DNA of 64,000 bases from Sipunculus nudus. Taxonomy: Eukaryota; Annelida; Sipuncula; Golfingiida; Sipunculidae. The notes beneath the pieces were generated by a model. The model saw only the letters and a program-made list of their open reading frames with translations, ran no database searches and was not told the origin of the DNA. Position 1 is the stretch's first letter; each line of letters starts with the position of its first letter. The position numbers were made by a program, and so were the translations under genes. Below are positions 62,244-64,000 of the stretch, piece by piece. Where the stretch lies: assembly GCA_026874595.1 (NCBI GenBank), contig CM049320.1, positions 28,570,714 to 28,634,713 on the forward strand. The letters run 5' to 3'.

Positions 62244-62307
62244 ATGGTTTCTAGCAATCTTTTCATTGCCACTGCAGTAGCAGTCTTGCTTTTATATTAC
62301 CATGCGG
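62244..62307 (+). CDS. Signal-peptide exon 1 (SD2 copy B)
   Basis: A 64-nt exon, MVSSNLFIATAVAVLLLYY plus residues to a phase-1 GTAAGT-type donor. It differs from 37451-37514 at a few codons but keeps frame and donor, so both copies could be in use. No CTLD exon follows within the window. Confidence 0.65.
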
Positions 62308-62727
62308 GTAAGTGTATTTACAGACACGTTCACTTCAAGACAAAATGCAGCCAATAGAGCTATTTGTATTCTTCGTATAAACCGTTTGAGAGATTTTGAT
62401 AATTTATTCTTGCTCTAGGATAAAATTTGTTTAGACATGTTTGGTTTATACATCAAAGTATATGTTTGGGTGTAATGCATGTTAGTTCACTCTCTTAATT
62501 AGGCCATGTGGCATTCACATCTGTAGATGAAGCACATTCGAATAATACATATTGAAATACTATCTTTCCTTGAATTTAACATAGATATTTGCAAAAATGT
62601 TACCCCTTTTGTGAATAAACAAATTATTTACTATACTCCCGTTATATGCTCAAGGAAATATAAAGTTACCATAATCACATTGGGGAACTTTTTAGCCAAA
62701 ATGCTGCATAATTATTTAAATATTTAG

Positions 62728-62958
62728 CAAATTATAAAATTCTCTGATATCATTAGCCTGGATGAACAGGTTCCATTTGATGAATGCCAGAGCACACGTC
62801 TGACACAAATACATGAGCACCTAATGAAAAGGACAAACGCACATGACTGTATTGGGTACATGTTCGCTCAGGCACTGGCCAAATTGCAAACCAAAACACC
62901 AACCATCTATGATCCAGGAAAGGAGATGGTTCGAATATTACAATTAACCCCCAGTTAA
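62728..62958 (+). other. Open exon-like frame, unknown, with weak BESS-like end
   Basis: After a TATTTAG acceptor-like site, 76 codons are open to TAA at 62956-62958: FDECQSTRLTQIHEHLMKR, HDCIGYMFAQALAKLQTK, KEMVRILQLTPS. The spacing of hydrophobics resembles the BESS tail of MADF-BESS DNA-binding proteins, but only weakly. Copy A retains only the last part (37815-37870) and is disrupted. The frame would be phase 0, incompatible with the phase-1 signal exon 0.4 kb upstream. It could be a transposon-derived fragment. Confidence 0.35.
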
Positions 62959-63239
62959 AAACAAGACATAGTAACGTTAATATAGGAACCTAGGAAAGAC
63001 GAAACCCTAACGATTCTGCAAATCATGGCGTCCCATAAGCTTTACAAATGTACACTTTAGAATAATGACTCAACCAGAAAAAGGTCCGATGGTGAATTAG
63101 TGTGTCATGTGATTCCAGTAGCCCCATAACTTCAATCGTTGACTTATGATGGCATAACAAAAGAGGAGAAAACACTCGAAAATTAACTGGCTGATATTCA
63201 CTCCAAGATCCACTTGAGGAGCCCTCCATGTGTTGAACT

Positions 63240-63395
63240 TCGAAAGACATGCAATACGGGTGTATACGATGTGGAATTAAAAGATATGCCATACGGGTGT
63301 CCTCGGTATGTCATCAAAAGACATGCGATACGACAGTCCAGGATATGCCATCAAAATATGTGCAATACGGGTGTCTACGATATGGCATTTTCATG
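63240..63395 (+). repeat. 37-bp minisatellite, SD2 copy B
   Basis: About four repeats matching 38190-38420. The remaining 63570-64000 shows a half MITE end near 63800 and a short (CA)n/(TA)n run, and nothing else that I can support. Confidence 0.8.
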
Positions 63396-64000
63396 TCTTA
63401 ATTATGTATTTGATATTAACAACATTGTAACTGTGGTAATTTTAACTTTCTACACTCTACATCATACATTTCACATATCTTTGCACATTTTAATTGTTTA
63501 ATGTTTTATTTAATCAAAAGTTTCCATTGGACCCAATACTCGTTATATCAGTAGTAAAATATAGTATGCATATTTCAACCATATAATTCTGGTTACCCCT
63601 AACCAGTCTGTGTATTTCAGTCCTATTACGTGATCAGTTTTCTTCACCAATAGTCTAGAAAGAAGACGCAAGCATCAGGTTTACTTAAAAGGAGCTAGTT
63701 TTACTATATGACGATGTCCATTTCACAGTAATGAAATTTGTGAAATAAAATACTATTTCATATATCGATTAAGTCCAAATTGCCTGATTTTACGCATTGA
63801 CTGTAAACACACACACACATATATATAAATATTGTAACTCCCCTGGCTAATGAAAGCATGATATGGAGTCCTGGATATCATCTACTTCGCCCGGAAAGTG
63901 GACTGGGTGCAAAATAAAATTTAGCTGCAGGAGAAAGGAGAAAGGTTTCTTAAATAGTGCATGACTAGGGTGTTCTTTGAGATGAACCTGTTAAGGATGT

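Larger units (their letters stand above)
57220..63570. repeat. Segmental duplication SD2, copy B
   Basis: Colinear with 32720-38590, with several indels and an internal inversion at its left end. See copy A for content. Confidence 0.9.

Overview
The window is AT-rich, intron-bearing animal DNA. It has spliced exons with GT/AG borders, long (TA)n arrays, tRNA-derived SINEs, a tyrosine-recombinase (DIRS/Ngaro-type) retroelement, a Ty3/Gypsy relic and many decayed segmental duplications. No bacterial operons, rRNA genes or intact tRNA genes were seen. An invertebrate, most likely a mollusc or related lophotrochozoan, is an inference from the C-type-lectin gene expansion and the repeat types; the sequence does not prove it.

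The genic theme is a cluster of small secreted C-type-lectin-like (CTLD) genes on both strands. The usual plan is: a tiny signal-peptide exon (52 nt for minus-strand genes, 64 nt for plus-strand genes), one exon for the first half of the CTLD, one exon for the second half, and a terminal exon with a Ser/Thr-rich stalk. Nearly all borders that I can phase are phase 1. In the three genes with both CTLD halves, the segment that normally carries the long loop and its calcium/sugar-binding motifs (EPN/QPD, WND) is absent. Two genes have single-base frameshifts, several exons are orphans, and one exon is clearly dead, so the locus looks like an actively duplicating and decaying family. An Ig-like exon lies on the minus strand at 41.8-42.1 kb.

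Layout. 0-6 kb: two minus-strand CTLD genes. 5.8-9.5 kb: upstream module, repeated at 11.0-14.3 and 42.1-45.2 kb. 9.94 kb: plus-strand signal exon. 14.3-22 kb: mostly noncoding, with a decayed 144-bp tandem repeat and an old coding relic. 22.3-32.6 kb: plus-strand CTLD genes and exons plus a mucin-like exon. 32.7-38.6 kb: a large segment (YR retroelement plus another signal exon) duplicated at 57.2-63.6 kb. 38.6-40.4 kb: a tandem array of ~309-bp units, each with two CRE palindromes, a TATA box and a tRNA-like domain, ending against a truncated mucin-exon copy. 45-53 kb: local duplications and otherwise featureless DNA. 53.7-56.7 kb: 37-bp minisatellite, Gypsy pol relic and a candidate 1.15-kb LTR. 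57.2-63.6 kb: second copy of the large duplication. The end is unassigned.

The most unusual item is the CRE-CRE-TATA-tRNA-like array and its scattered relative at 25.2-25.5 kb. Together they define a SINE-like family that carries pol II-type promoter elements about 34 bp upstream of a pol III-type tRNA-like head.
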